DNA of 11,022 nt from an uncultured Ruminococcus sp. (GCA_937880065.1 CALFMA010000226.1:1-11022), one strand, 5' to 3'; shown: positions 1 through 7,086, counted from the first letter of the stretch. Notes: a model not told the origin generated them from the letters alone. Translations and numbers: made by a program.

Positions 1-1089
1 GGAGTCACGGAAGCCCATTCCACGACCGATACCGCTTTCGAAGTAAGAAGCAGAACGTGAAAGGTTGAAAGTAACCATACACTGATACTGGTTCCAGATA
101 TTAACCATACGGTTAACCTTATCATCGGAAGTATTAACATTGAGGATACCGAGAAGCTCGTCCCATGCAGCTTTAAGCTCAGCAAGGCCAGCAGCAACCT
201 TTTCAGGTGTGTTGTACTGGTCAATCATAGCGAGAGCCTTTTCCTTGTTGATTGTTACGCCGTCAGCCTCGAACTTCTTGTCAACGGGCATTTCAACATA
301 ACCGAGGATAAAGATAAGAGTCTTGGACTCGCCGGGAGCGAGAGTAATCTTCTTATAGTGTGAAGCAATGGGTGACCAACCGTCAGCAAAGGAGTTGTTA
401 GCAGCATTTGCCATAACAGCCTGTGGGTCATTGAAGCCATTGTAAAGACCGATGAATGAATCTCTGTCTGTATCATAGCCGTCGATTTCATCGTTAACTG
501 TATAGAATGCGAAGTGGTCACGTCTATCTCTGTACTCAGTCTTGTGGTAAATTGTAGAACCTACAACTTCTACACGACCTGTAGAGAAGTTTCTCTGGAA
601 GTTTGTGCAGTCGTCCTGAGCGTCCCAAAGACACCATTCAGCAAATGAGAAAAGTGAGAATGACTTCTCCTCTGTACCCTCGTTTGTGAGTACAACCTGC
701 TGAACTTCGCCGTTGTAATTCTGGGGAACGAAGAAAGTAACCTGTGCTTTGAGGTCATTTTTCTTACCTGTGATAATTGTATAACCCATACCGTGACGGC
801 ACTCGTAAGAATCAAGCTCTGTCTTAACAGGTGACCAGCCGGGGTTCCAAACTGTGCCGTTGTCGTTGATATAGAAATAACGTCCGCCCATATCAATTGG
901 CACATTGTTGTAACGGTAACGTGTGATACGTCTTAAACGAGCGTCCTTATAGAAGCTGTAACCGCCTGCTGTGTTTGAAATTAATGAAAAGAAAGCCTGT
1001 GTTCCGAGGTAGTTAATCCACGGATAGGGTGTTCTGGGGGAATTAATGACATATTCCTTATTTGCGTCATCAAAAAATCCGAACTTCAT
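1..1089 (-). CDS. Cellobiose phosphorylase (GH94), N-terminal 363 residues, runs off the left edge
   Basis: Cytoplasmic enzyme expected to split cellobiose with phosphate into glucose 1-phosphate and glucose. The translation opens [20 protein letters not shown] and continues through [70 protein letters not shown] and ends [11 protein letters not shown]. From memory this matches the clostridial CbpA/ruminococcal cellobiose phosphorylases almost block by block. These enzymes are about 810 residues, so the window holds the N-terminal beta-sandwich, the linker helices and the first residues of the (alpha/alpha)6 barrel. The catalytic Asp lies beyond the edge. The frame is open with no stop across all 363 codons. 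The ATG at 1087-1089 has AAGGAG (1099-1104) nine bases upstream. It has its own promoter and a ~117 nt leader. Cellodextrin phosphorylase is a less likely alternative because the N-terminus follows the cellobiose enzyme. Confidence 0.93.
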   Translation of the reverse strand, partial: MKFGFFDDANKEYVINSPRTPYPWINYLGTQAFFSLISNTAGGYSFYKDARLRRITRYRYNNVPIDMGGRYFYINDNGTVWNPGWSPVKTELDSYECRHGMGYTIITGKKNDLKAQVTFFVPQNYNGEVQQVVLTNEGTEEKSFSLFSFAEWCLWDAQDDCTNFQRNFSTGRVEVVGSTIYHKTEYRDRRDHFAFYTVNDEIDGYDTDRDSFIGLYNGFNDPQAVMANAANNSFADGWSPIASHYKKITLAPGESKTLIFILGYVEMPVDKKFEADGVTINKEKALAMIDQYNTPEKVAAGLAELKAAWDELLGILNVNTSDDKVNRMVNIWNQYQCMVTFNLSRSASYFESGIGRGMGFRDS

Positions 1090-1133
1090 TGTAATCTACT
1101 CCTTACTTATTATATTGATAGTTGATAAATCCA

Positions 1134-1190
1134 CCGCAGTCTGTTGGTTAAATATCTCTGCGGCTTTCAGGATTATCAGCTAAATAATCC
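1134..1190 (-). promoter_or_regulatory. Leader of the cellobiose phosphorylase mRNA with two inverted repeats (possible operator or hairpins)
   Basis: Two dyads lie between the promoter and the start codon. The first is a perfect 7-bp arm pair, ggattat (1170-1176) and ataatcc (1184-1190), with a 7-base centre. It sits about +17 to +37 from the predicted start site, a suitable place for a repressor operator. The second is ccgcag (1134-1139) and ctgcgg (1158-1163) with an 18-base loop. I do not see a CcpA-type cre in this leader. Whether these act as DNA operators or RNA hairpins cannot be decided here. Confidence 0.4.
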
Positions 1191-1212
1191 GAAAACTCAA
1201 ATATCACTTCCT

Positions 1213-1241
1213 ATTATACCATAAAATGAATAATAATACAA
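1213..1241 (-). promoter_or_regulatory. Extended -10 sigma-A promoter of the cellobiose phosphorylase gene
   Basis: Read on the minus strand: -35 TTGTAT (1236-1241), a 17-base spacer, and a perfect -10 TATAAT (1213-1218) preceded by TGG, an extended -10. Transcription would start near 1206, giving a ~117 nt leader before the phosphorylase ATG. It lies downstream of the DUF3592-like gene, so the phosphorylase can be expressed independently of the upstream operon. Confidence 0.75.
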
Positions 1242-1309
1242 GTGTGTTGCCTGCCTTATGCGATAGATTTTTTTGAATTGTTTTTGTGCATAACTTACAA
1301 ATATCGATA

Positions 1310-1942
1310 TTAAATTACATCGTTAGCGTATTTGCCGTTCTTTTTTACTGCATATCTCACGTTGACGATTTCGCCTGCACGGCTTAATCTGTGCTTGTCG
1401 TCACAATCCTCAAAGGTATGTTCAATGCCGTCAGCGTCGTGGTATGAAATTTTAGCAAAATAGAATTTCAAATTTTTGTCGCCGTCAACACGGACATCAA
1501 TAATTCTGCCTTTTGTGAATTTCCCCTCTGCGTCAAGAAGTTTCTTTTCGGAAACTTCTTTAAGGACGGATTTGATGATAAACATACCACCAAGACAGAC
1601 AATACCCGAAAAAGCACCTGCAAAGAGCATAAGCGACATGGGAGATTTAACCTGTGCTGTATTGGGATTATCGGGGAGAATATAGGCATCAATAGTATCA
1701 TTGACGGAAACACGCCCTACATTTACGATTTCTACATCAACCTGATTTCCGTCTTTGTCGAGGTAATAGCCGTCGGCATATCGTCTTTTGCCTATTATTG
1801 TCACATCGGTAACTGTACATTCCACGGGAATTCCGTCGGCTGACTTGGCTTTTTCTTTTATGCAAACAAAGGAGAAAATGCCTATTCCGAAAATAATCAG
1901 CACAATACCGACAGCGATTGCTTTTTTAGCATTGTATTTCAT
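1310..1942 (-). CDS. DUF3592-like two-segment membrane protein
   Basis: A 210-residue protein with two predicted transmembrane helices, about residues 9-28 and 103-124. Each is followed by a soluble beta-rich segment (about 39-97 and 144-208). The second ends in the pattern GEIVNVRYAVKKNGKYAND, which resembles the 'G..V.V.Y.P.NP..A' ending of DUF3592 domains. The first has the parallel VNDTIDAYILPDNPNTAQV, suggesting an internal repeat of the same fold. Function is unknown, and the DUF3592 assignment is by resemblance only. The ATG at 1940-1942 has GGAG (within 1952-1956) upstream. It lies 17 bases downstream of the epimerase stop on the same strand, so the two form an operon. A 12-bp perfect palindrome (1300-1311) overlaps its stop codon, but no T-tract follows, so I see no convincing terminator. 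Confidence 0.8.
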   Translation of the reverse strand: MKYNAKKAIAVGIVLIIFGIGIFSFVCIKEKAKSADGIPVECTVTDVTIIGKRRYADGYYLDKDGNQVDVEIVNVGRVSVNDTIDAYILPDNPNTAQVKSPMSLMLFAGAFSGIVCLGGMFIIKSVLKEVSEKKLLDAEGKFTKGRIIDVRVDGDKNLKFYFAKISYHDADGIEHTFEDCDDKHRLSRAGEIVNVRYAVKKNGKYANDVI

Positions 1943-1959
1943 TCTTAACAGCTCCTATA

Positions 1960-2970
1960 TCAAGCCATTGTGAAGAATCTCTGATGTGCAGTAAATTCTT
2001 CGCCCGGTTTAACCTCACGATATCCCGTAACATCGGGTGAAAGGCTGAGATTCGGAGCGTCAATCATAGCTGTCATAGGCTCTGGGCAGAAATAGTGGTT
2101 GAAACCACGGTCATTCCAGATAATCCAGAATCCGTATTCCTCAGAAACCTCATAGCAGAGTTTCTTTCCGCTTGCTGTATCTTCGGCGAAAACACCATAG
2201 AAATCATGACCGTCAAGCTTAGCAGTTTCCGCTGTGTACATATCATTGTCAACAACCTGCAATACAGGGCATTTTGTACCCTCTTTGTACTCTAAATCCC
2301 ACATTGTAAGGGATTTCAGCTGTTCTGTTGGGAGGCATCTTTCGTTCAGTTCGCACTTCTTGCCAATCGGCACAGTAAGGCGGATATCCTCCTCCTTAGC
2401 ACCGTCAACGAATGGTGCGCTGATAGCTGTATGAGATGCAAGGGACATCGGGAGAACCTTGTCGTCGTTGTTGATAAAGCAGATATCCTGTTCAAGACCG
2501 CTTGCGGAGAGTGTGAAAGTATACTCAGCTGTGAAGCGAACAGGGAGATACCGGAAAAATTCGTCGTTTTCGTCGTAAACGTAGCGTGTTTTTACCCATG
2601 CACAATTGCTGTCGGAATTATGCTCAATAACCTCAAATTTACGCTTATGGATAAAGCCGTGAATGTGGTTGTTGTAGGGTGCTTTTTCGTTTACGGGAAG
2701 CTGATAAACCGCATCGGAAGTTTTGAGAACTCCGTCAGCAAAGCGGTTGGGGAGGTAAAGTGTAGGAAGTCCCCATACTTCGGCAGATTGAAGAATATCG
2801 TCGAAAGTATTATCGGGATTCCAGCGGAAGAACTCCATTCCCTCGTTGTTGTTGCGGAGGCGGATAACATTACAGCCGATTTCGTATGCAATAAGTGCCT
2901 CATAGCCTCCTGCGGATAATTTCACGCAGGTCATACCATTGTGATTCATAAATTGTGTTGTATTGCTCAT
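1960..2970 (-). CDS. Aldose 1-epimerase family protein (galactose mutarotase-like)
   Basis: A 336-residue cytoplasmic protein expected to interconvert alpha and beta anomers of a hexose or related sugar. The mutarotase landmarks are present in order: NHIHG at 101-105 (His104, first catalytic His), LASHTAISAPF with His180 at the position of the second active-site His, and EPMTAMIDAPN with Glu297 as the likely catalytic base. The segment from ~140 to 330 has the beta-supersandwich pattern of the family, and the length is typical. The ATG at 2968-2970 has GAAAGGT (2981-2987) ten bases upstream. It is the first gene of a two-gene operon behind a near-consensus promoter. Its proximity to cellobiose phosphorylase fits a role in glucose or cellobiose anomer handling, since phosphorolytic enzymes are anomer-specific. 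The true sugar substrate is not visible from sequence. Confidence 0.88.
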   Translation of the reverse strand: MSNTTQFMNHNGMTCVKLSAGGYEALIAYEIGCNVIRLRNNNEGMEFFRWNPDNTFDDILQSAEVWGLPTLYLPNRFADGVLKTSDAVYQLPVNEKAPYNNHIHGFIHKRKFEVIEHNSDSNCAWVKTRYVYDENDEFFRYLPVRFTAEYTFTLSASGLEQDICFINNDDKVLPMSLASHTAISAPFVDGAKEEDIRLTVPIGKKCELNERCLPTEQLKSLTMWDLEYKEGTKCPVLQVVDNDMYTAETAKLDGHDFYGVFAEDTASGKKLCYEVSEEYGFWIIWNDRGFNHYFCPEPMTAMIDAPNLSLSPDVTGYREVKPGEEFTAHQRFFTMA

Positions 2971-3019
2971 AAATAATCAGACCTTTCTTTTAAAATTTGA
3001 GATAACACATATTTTTTCT

Positions 3020-3048
3020 ATTATAACATATTTCTAATAATTTGTAAA
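3020..3048 (-). promoter_or_regulatory. Extended -10 promoter of the epimerase operon
   Basis: On the minus strand: -35 TTTACA (3043-3048), 17-base spacer, -10 TATAAT (3020-3025) with an upstream TGT, an extended -10. The predicted start is near 3013, about 43 bases before the epimerase ATG. The architecture is the same as in front of the cellobiose phosphorylase gene. Confidence 0.75.
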
Positions 3049-3101
3049 GCTTTTTTTGTAAATAATGACATTTTATATAATGCGTAATTATTTTTAAAGC
3101 C

Positions 3102-3129
3102 TTTAGCTGTTAGCTTTTAGCCGTTAGCT
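3102..3129. repeat. 2 x 14 bp imperfect tandem repeat
   Basis: TTTAGCTGTTAGCT (3102-3115) is followed directly by TTTAGCCGTTAGCT (3116-3129), identical at 13 of 14 positions. It can also be read as four quasi-heptamers of the form KTTAGCY. It lies in the otherwise gene-free stretch between the epimerase promoter (ends 3048) and the palindromic element (from 3185). Apart from an isolated TATAAT on the plus strand (3076-3081) without a good -35, I see nothing else in 3049-3184. Confidence 0.6.
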
Positions 3130-3184
3130 ATTCGGGGGACGGTGGGATTTTCACTTCTCAACCAATTAACGATATACAAATAAT

Positions 3185-3350
3185 TTAAGGGCATCTCTAA
3201 AAACCCCTTTTGAGAAAAAACAGCTATGCACGACATCTGCTGCGTCAACCTCCCTCGGAGTGCGAAAGCACGCCTTCGGAAGGTTTACTTGCAGCTGCCG
3301 CACCTATCTGTTTTTTCTATAATTAAACGGGTTTTTAGAGCTACCCTTAA
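3185..3350. mobile_element. MITE-like palindromic element with ~19 bp terminal inverted repeats
   Basis: The ends are GGGCATCTCTAAAAACCCC (3189-3207) and, reading inward from the right end at 3346, GGGTAGCTCTAAAAACCCG, matching at 16 of 19 positions. Both ends are flanked by TTAA (3185-3188 and 3347-3350), which could be a target duplication or part of the repeat. Inside, AGAAAAAACAG pairs with CTGTTTTTTCT, and the arms continue as an imperfect palindrome to a central hairpin gtgc-gaaa-gcac (3261-3272 region) and CCTTCGGAAGG. There is no coding capacity, so it would be a non-autonomous element mobilised in trans. It ends ~45 bases before the sigma pseudogene. The family is unassigned. Confidence 0.65.
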
Positions 3351-3391
3351 GAAAAAAGCTCTTTTTGAAGCTTTGGACATAGGAGAGAAAA

Positions 3392-3759
3392 ATGGATAAG
3401 AATAAACTTATAGACGAAAACTATCAGAACATCTATAATCTTGCACAGCGTATTTCAAAAACATACGGATTACCGTTTGATGTATTTGAGTATTTACAGA
3501 AAGAGGGCTATAAATCATTAATTGAACAGTATGAAAGCTACAACGAAAACAGCGAAGCTTCATTCTGGACTTACGCATACAAAGGGGTGCGTAACAAAAT
3601 GCTCTCGGCGGTACAGTTTTATTTCAACTCTGTAACCATACCCGAACATATGAACTGACCTACGAGGAAATCGGAGAAGAATTCTGCATTAGTGCAAAAG
3701 CTGTGGAGAAATGTTTAAAGAATGCTATTGAAATTGTCGGAAAGAGTGTGATAAAATAA
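3392..3759 (+). pseudogene. Small sigma-70 family factor with internal deletion and frameshift
   Basis: The first 88 codons (3392-3658) read as a sigma region 2 fragment: NYQNIYNLAQRISKTYGLP, then EGYKSLIEQYESYNENSEAS and FWTYAYKGVRNKML, ending SVTIPEHMN before a TGA. In the -1 frame the reading resumes at once as LTYEEIGEEFCISAKAVEKC, continuing LKNAIEIVGKSVIK to a TAA at 3757-3759. That is a sigma region 4 helix-turn-helix with its front missing. The middle, including region 3 and most of the -10 recognition part, is gone. The join lies at GAAC, so deletion between short repeats is plausible. The ATG has AGGAG (3381-3385) upstream. A MITE-like element sits just upstream and an intact sigma gene starts 22 bases downstream. 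Confidence 0.7.
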
Positions 3760-3781
3760 AATTAACAGGAGGTGTGTGGAT

Positions 3782-4261
3782 ATGGACAACAATACATTAT
3801 GCAATGAGATTATAGAAAAATACTACTCTTCAATATACAGATATTGTCTTGTAAGACTTGACCATAACGAATATGCTGCTGATGATTGTACGCAGGAAGT
3901 GTTTTTGATATTACTGAAAAAACAGTATAAGTTAAGACTATCAGATAACATCAGGGCGTGGCTATACGAAACAGCTAATCGTGTAATTAAGGCATATCAG
4001 AGAAAGTCAAATAAAGAGGAACTCTTAAGTAATCCTGAAGAAATAATAGACGAAACTGCAGTTAATGAAAACGAAAGGTCATCTGAATTAGCTTGTCTTA
4101 CCGAAGAGGAATATACGATTATTTCTGAGTATTATTCTTCGGAATATGGAAGTAAAGCGGAACTTGCTCAAAAATATGGCATATCATTGACTCAGCTGTA
4201 TAAAAAAGTACATTTAATAAAAGAAAAAGTTAGAGACAACCAAAATAGCAAGAACAGATAG
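3782..4261 (+). CDS. ECF-type RNA polymerase sigma factor
   Basis: A 159-residue protein with the two-domain ECF layout. Region 2 covers about residues 8-76 (EIIEKYYSSIYRYCLVRL, then AADDCTQEVFLILLKK, then NIRAWLYETANRVIKAYQRK). After an acidic linker, region 4 covers about 105-151, with the helix-turn-helix KAELAQKYGISLTQLYKKVH. I chose the ATG at 3782 because AGGAGGT (3767-3773) lies eight bases upstream. The GTG at 3776 in the same frame is only two bases from that site. The protein would direct polymerase to a small set of promoters. The next gene encodes a membrane protein of the anti-sigma type, which fits signal-controlled release. Candidate targets are the two conserved blocks at 4277-4350 and 5210-5280. 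The signal is unknown. Confidence 0.88.
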   Translation: MDNNTLCNEIIEKYYSSIYRYCLVRLDHNEYAADDCTQEVFLILLKKQYKLRLSDNIRAWLYETANRVIKAYQRKSNKEELLSNPEEIIDETAVNENERSSELACLTEEEYTIISEYYSSEYGSKAELAQKYGISLTQLYKKVHLIKEKVRDNQNSKNR

Positions 4262-4276
4262 TCGAAAACTTGTGCA

Positions 4277-4350
4277 TATATACAAATTTTGAAAATATTT
4301 GTATATACGGAAAAAGTAAGGGTGTAAAAAACATTAATGAATAGAAAGGA
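4277..4350 (+). promoter_or_regulatory. Conserved upstream block, copy 1, with an 11-bp inverted repeat (candidate ECF promoter of the anti-sigma gene)
   Basis: A block from 4281 to 4350 recurs at 5210-5280. The core, 4309-4349 versus 5239-5279, matches at 36 of 41 positions, including GGAAAAAGT, AGGGT, TAAAAAACATTA and AGAAAGG. Just before the core lies a perfect 11-bp dyad, tatatacaaat (4277-4287) and atttgtatata (4297-4307), present only in this copy. The block lies between the sigma and anti-sigma genes, and its end supplies the anti-sigma ribosome binding site. A GGAAAA -35 with a -10 near 4331-4336 is one way to read it, but I cannot fix the promoter boxes. Confidence 0.5.
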
Positions 4351-4358
4351 TGATCTGT

Positions 4359-5177
4359 ATGAATAACAAGGAGTTGTTTCATAATATATCAAATATTACA
4401 GAAGCCGATAAAGAGATTCTGAAAGAATTGCAGGTTCAGCTGGATGAGGAATTAAATAAACCAATAAAGCAGCAGGATTTTGATTTAATTGAAGAAATCA
4501 CAAAAACAATTTGTGAAATACATAATGAAAATGAACTTATAGAGGCAAAAACAAAAAGTGGGATTGCATTCTTAAAGGGAAGAAAATCCGATGTAAATAA
4601 CAAGTTGAAAATCAGAAAATGGAGTGCAGTGTTTGTAAGTTGTGCCGCTGTAATACTGGTTTTGAATATTGCATCGTTTTCAGCATTAGGTATGAATATG
4701 TTTTCTGCAGCTTATAAAATAGTCAAGGGTGGTATTACAATTGATATGAATGAAGGAGAGAAAACCGATCTTTCAGTAACTGATGATGACCCCTACGGAA
4801 TAAAAGCCAAATGTGCAGAATATGATATGTATCCGTTAACTCCGACGTATATTCCTGATGGTTTTGAACTGATTAAACTGTTTGAGGAAAAAAATGATGT
4901 GTTTACACATATTGTTTTTCAATATAAAAAAGATGAAATTAAATTGAACATTGATTTTTGTCAGTATAATAATGGCATGGAAGTACCACCTATTGGTATA
5001 CCAACAGATACATATAACATTGTGGAAGAAAAGATAAACGATTATAAAATGTATATTCTTAAAGAGGATAATCAATTTACAGCAACTTTTCTTGAAGAAA
5101 ATATAGTTTATCTGATTACAGCAATTGATTGTAATTATGATGAGTGCCAGAAAGTTATTGAATCTTTGGTTAAATAG
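4359..5177 (+). CDS. Membrane-anchored DUF4367-type protein, probable anti-sigma factor
   Basis: A 272-residue protein with a cytoplasmic N-terminal part of ~87 residues rich in charged helices and a single transmembrane helix at about 88-109 (WSAVFVSCAAVILVLNIASF). An extracytoplasmic C-terminal part follows, where PLTPTYIPDGFELIKLF (159-175) opens a DUF4367-like domain running to the end. This topology, directly after an ECF sigma gene, is that of a transmembrane anti-sigma factor that binds the sigma inside and senses outside; that role is inferred. I chose the ATG at 4359 because AAAGGA (4345-4350) lies eight bases upstream. The ATG at 4350 overlaps that site. It has no zinc-finger HxxxCxxC motif, so it is not a ZAS-type anti-sigma. 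It lies 97 bases after the sigma gene, with conserved block copy 1 in between. Confidence 0.75.
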   Translation: MNNKELFHNISNITEADKEILKELQVQLDEELNKPIKQQDFDLIEEITKTICEIHNENELIEAKTKSGIAFLKGRKSDVNNKLKIRKWSAVFVSCAAVILVLNIASFSALGMNMFSAAYKIVKGGITIDMNEGEKTDLSVTDDDPYGIKAKCAEYDMYPLTPTYIPDGFELIKLFEEKNDVFTHIVFQYKKDEIKLNIDFCQYNNGMEVPPIGIPTDTYNIVEEKINDYKMYILKEDNQFTATFLEENIVYLITAIDCNYDECQKVIESLVK

Positions 5178-5209
5178 TACAAATCCGCAAACACGCAATT
5201 GTACATTCA

Positions 5210-5280
5210 TACAAACTTTGAAAAAATTATCGAAAAATGGAAAAAGTTAGGGTTTAAAAAACATTAGTGTACAGAAAGGG
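5210..5280 (+). promoter_or_regulatory. Conserved upstream block, copy 2 (candidate ECF promoter of the secreted-protein operon)
   Basis: Second copy of the block found before the anti-sigma gene, alignable over ~70 bases with one gap and 36 of 41 identical in the core (5239-5279). It follows the anti-sigma stop by ~33 bases and precedes the ATG at 5316. A separate AAGGAGGAG site (5301-5309) serves that ATG, so here the block is kept without being the ribosome binding site. That argues that its conserved function is transcriptional. The upstream dyad of copy 1 is absent. Confidence 0.5.
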
Positions 5281-5315
5281 ATTTTTGAGGAATTAATTTT
5301 AAGGAGGAGTTTGTT

Positions 5316-5786
5316 ATGAAGATTAAAGGATTAGCGTTTGTTTTGGCTTGTATGTGCTGTTTGTCGGTGCCCGTGCAGGCAAATGCTGCGGAGAAAGAAA
5401 TAACTGCGGTTAATGCGGTTTCCACAGGTGATGTTGAGCCGCTTGCGGTGGGACTTATTTCAGGTTATTCTCTTGGGTGTACCAAGGGAACTAAAACAGT
5501 TTATATAACTGCAATCACAACTGGTAATGAACAAATGGCAGAAATAGGTTTTACCGACATTAAAATTCAGCGTAGTTCTGACAGAACAAACTGGACAACT
5601 GAGAAAACCGTGAGTGATAAGATAAAAGAAGACGCCACGACTTATTCACTTGCTAATTACGCTGTAACAGTCCAGGGCGGTTACTATTACCGTGTTCAGC
5701 TTACCCACTATGCCAAGGAAGATACATGGTGGTTCCCTGATGAACAGTCTGTAACAAACACGTCGTCTTACGTATGGGTTGCATAG
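5316..5786 (+). CDS. Secreted small beta-rich protein (DUF6147-like)
   Basis: A 156-residue protein with a signal peptide (MKIKGLAFVLACMCCLSVPV then QANA; cleavage likely after about residue 24-25). The mature part is short and predicted mostly beta. Its recognisable stretches are LISGYSLGCTKGTKTVYITA, MAEIGFTDIKIQRSSDRTNW and YAVTVQGGYYYRVQLTHYAK, followed by WWFPDEQSVTNTSSYVW. The pattern resembles what I remember of the DUF6147 family of secreted Firmicutes proteins; no biochemical role is known to me. The ATG has an excellent AAGGAGGAG site. It is the first gene of a likely three-gene operon: 37 bases separate it from the amidase gene, and it lies behind conserved block copy 2. That places it as a putative effector of the adjacent ECF sigma system. 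Confidence 0.75.
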   Translation: MKIKGLAFVLACMCCLSVPVQANAAEKEITAVNAVSTGDVEPLAVGLISGYSLGCTKGTKTVYITAITTGNEQMAEIGFTDIKIQRSSDRTNWTTEKTVSDKIKEDATTYSLANYAVTVQGGYYYRVQLTHYAKEDTWWFPDEQSVTNTSSYVWVA

Positions 5787-5823
5787 GAAAATCAAGGATG
5801 TGAAAATTAAGGAGTTGTTTAAA

Positions 5824-7086
5824 ATGAAAAAGCTTTTATCATGTTTAGTATCTATTGGCGTTTTAGCTTCAATAATGACATCTTTTGGTGCGTCATCAGC
5901 TTTCAATCCCAATATAGACCCTAATGATGATGGATGTTTGGCAAATTCCGATCCGGCTTGCTTTAAAATTTCTAACATAAATGAACTTGATGTTGATGAC
6001 AATGGTGTTGTAAGTGTTGAGAATAATAGAATAAAGAAAGTAATTCAAGATTTTTTTGATGATTATGAGTATAGAATAGATAATGCAGACTTAGAAGGTA
6101 TGCAATACGATAAATATTTTAGTTCGAAAAAGGGTAATAAGACGACATTAAACATTGCGTTGATTGATACAATGTTATATCAAAATATTTTATCAAAGAC
6201 TAATCATTATAGCGGACAAAGAATAAGAGAATTAAATAAATCTATAACCTATAATTATACAAATATAACAAAAAATACGGATGCGGCGCTTATCGATATG
6301 TATATTTATAAAACTTTTAATTATAATATATGTCCCAGTATTGAATCTGCTACAATGGATCGGTATCTTGTGAAAATGGTTTTAGAAAATGGCGAATGGA
6401 AGATTGAATTTATTGACAATTTTATTTCGGAGGATATTTTATATTCATTAAAAGGACAAGGTGTTGATTTAGATGATATTATATCAATAAATAAATACAA
6501 AGAAAGTATATTATCTAATATCATTAAATATAATGAAGACAAAAAAAATGAATCTTCAATTACTGCTATTCAATCAAGAAGTTCAAATTATAATGCTAAT
6601 AATGCAGTTGCATATGCTAATACATATGTTTTTTCACCAAATCCAAACTACTTTAATATAGAAGGAATTGGTGGAGATTGTACCAATTTTGCATCTCAAG
6701 TATTAAATGAAGGTGGTGGTATACCTGAACACTTTGGTTATCATGGTTATAATAATTGTTGGTTTTATACATCATCGTCAAATCGTTCAACAAGTTGGGC
6801 GGGTGCGGATTATCTGTATGACTATATGCATTCTAATAACTCAATGATTAACTTTAATGACAGCAATTGGAGTTCAGTAACAAGAGGAGATTTGATTCAA
6901 GTTACTTACGATGGAGTAAATATGGGACATTCAATGATAGTAACAAGTATAGTTTATAGTTCCTCTGGAAGAGCTGATTTGTTGGTTACTTATCGCTCAA
7001 CAACAAATAATCATAAAAAGGATATACTTTTGAGTACAAGAGGTAGTGAGGATCAACGTTTTATGCATATTTTAGGAGGTGTTTAA
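5824..7086 (+). CDS. Secreted amidase_6-type (Cys/His) protein with EF-hand-like N-terminal segment
   Basis: A 420-residue exported protein. Signal peptide at about 1-26 (MKKLLSCLVSIGVLASIMTS). Residues 32-43 (DPNDDGCLANSD) and 56-67 (DVDDNGVVSVEN) look like two calcium-loop motifs. A middle region (~70-240) ends with YLVKMVLENGEWKIEFIDNF, usual in this family. The C-terminal domain (~255-420) matches the putative amidase domain of clostridial cell-surface proteins: NNAVAYANTYV, GIGGDCTNFASQVLNEGG with Cys286 as likely nucleophile, then SWAGADYLYDYM and MGHSMIVTSI with His369. It probably cleaves an amide bond in peptide or cell-wall material outside the cell. The ATG at 5824 is chosen for AAGGAG (5809-5814); an earlier in-frame ATG at 5779 overlaps the preceding gene and would bury the signal peptide. 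Confidence 0.85.
   Translation: MKKLLSCLVSIGVLASIMTSFGASSAFNPNIDPNDDGCLANSDPACFKISNINELDVDDNGVVSVENNRIKKVIQDFFDDYEYRIDNADLEGMQYDKYFSSKKGNKTTLNIALIDTMLYQNILSKTNHYSGQRIRELNKSITYNYTNITKNTDAALIDMYIYKTFNYNICPSIESATMDRYLVKMVLENGEWKIEFIDNFISEDILYSLKGQGVDLDDIISINKYKESILSNIIKYNEDKKNESSITAIQSRSSNYNANNAVAYANTYVFSPNPNYFNIEGIGGDCTNFASQVLNEGGGIPEHFGYHGYNNCWFYTSSSNRSTSWAGADYLYDYMHSNNSMINFNDSNWSSVTRGDLIQVTYDGVNMGHSMIVTSIVYSSSGRADLLVTYRSTTNNHKKDILLSTRGSEDQRFMHILGGV

Noticed and set aside
1300..1311. Perfect 12-bp palindrome aatatcgatatt at the stop of the DUF3592-like gene as a terminator
   Set aside because: Too short, AT-rich, without a T-tract in the direction of transcription; likely chance.
2431..2919. 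A 162-codon plus-strand open frame opposite the aldose-epimerase gene
   Set aside because: It is the antisense shadow of a well-supported epimerase with catalytic motifs and ribosome binding site; the plus-strand frame has no ribosome binding site or family resemblance.
3355..3374. Small hairpin aaagct/agcttt before the sigma pseudogene
   Set aside because: Six A/T-rich pairs only, no T-tract and no conserved partner; probably chance in AT-rich DNA.
4836..5210. A 124-codon minus-strand frame opposite the anti-sigma gene
   Set aside because: Rich in Ile, Phe and Asn runs, as expected from the antisense of AT-rich coding sequence; no start signals and no domain.
7079..7081. GTG as start of the lipoprotein gene
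   Set aside because: It overlaps the AGGAGG that must act as ribosome binding site; the ATT nine bases later has proper spacing.
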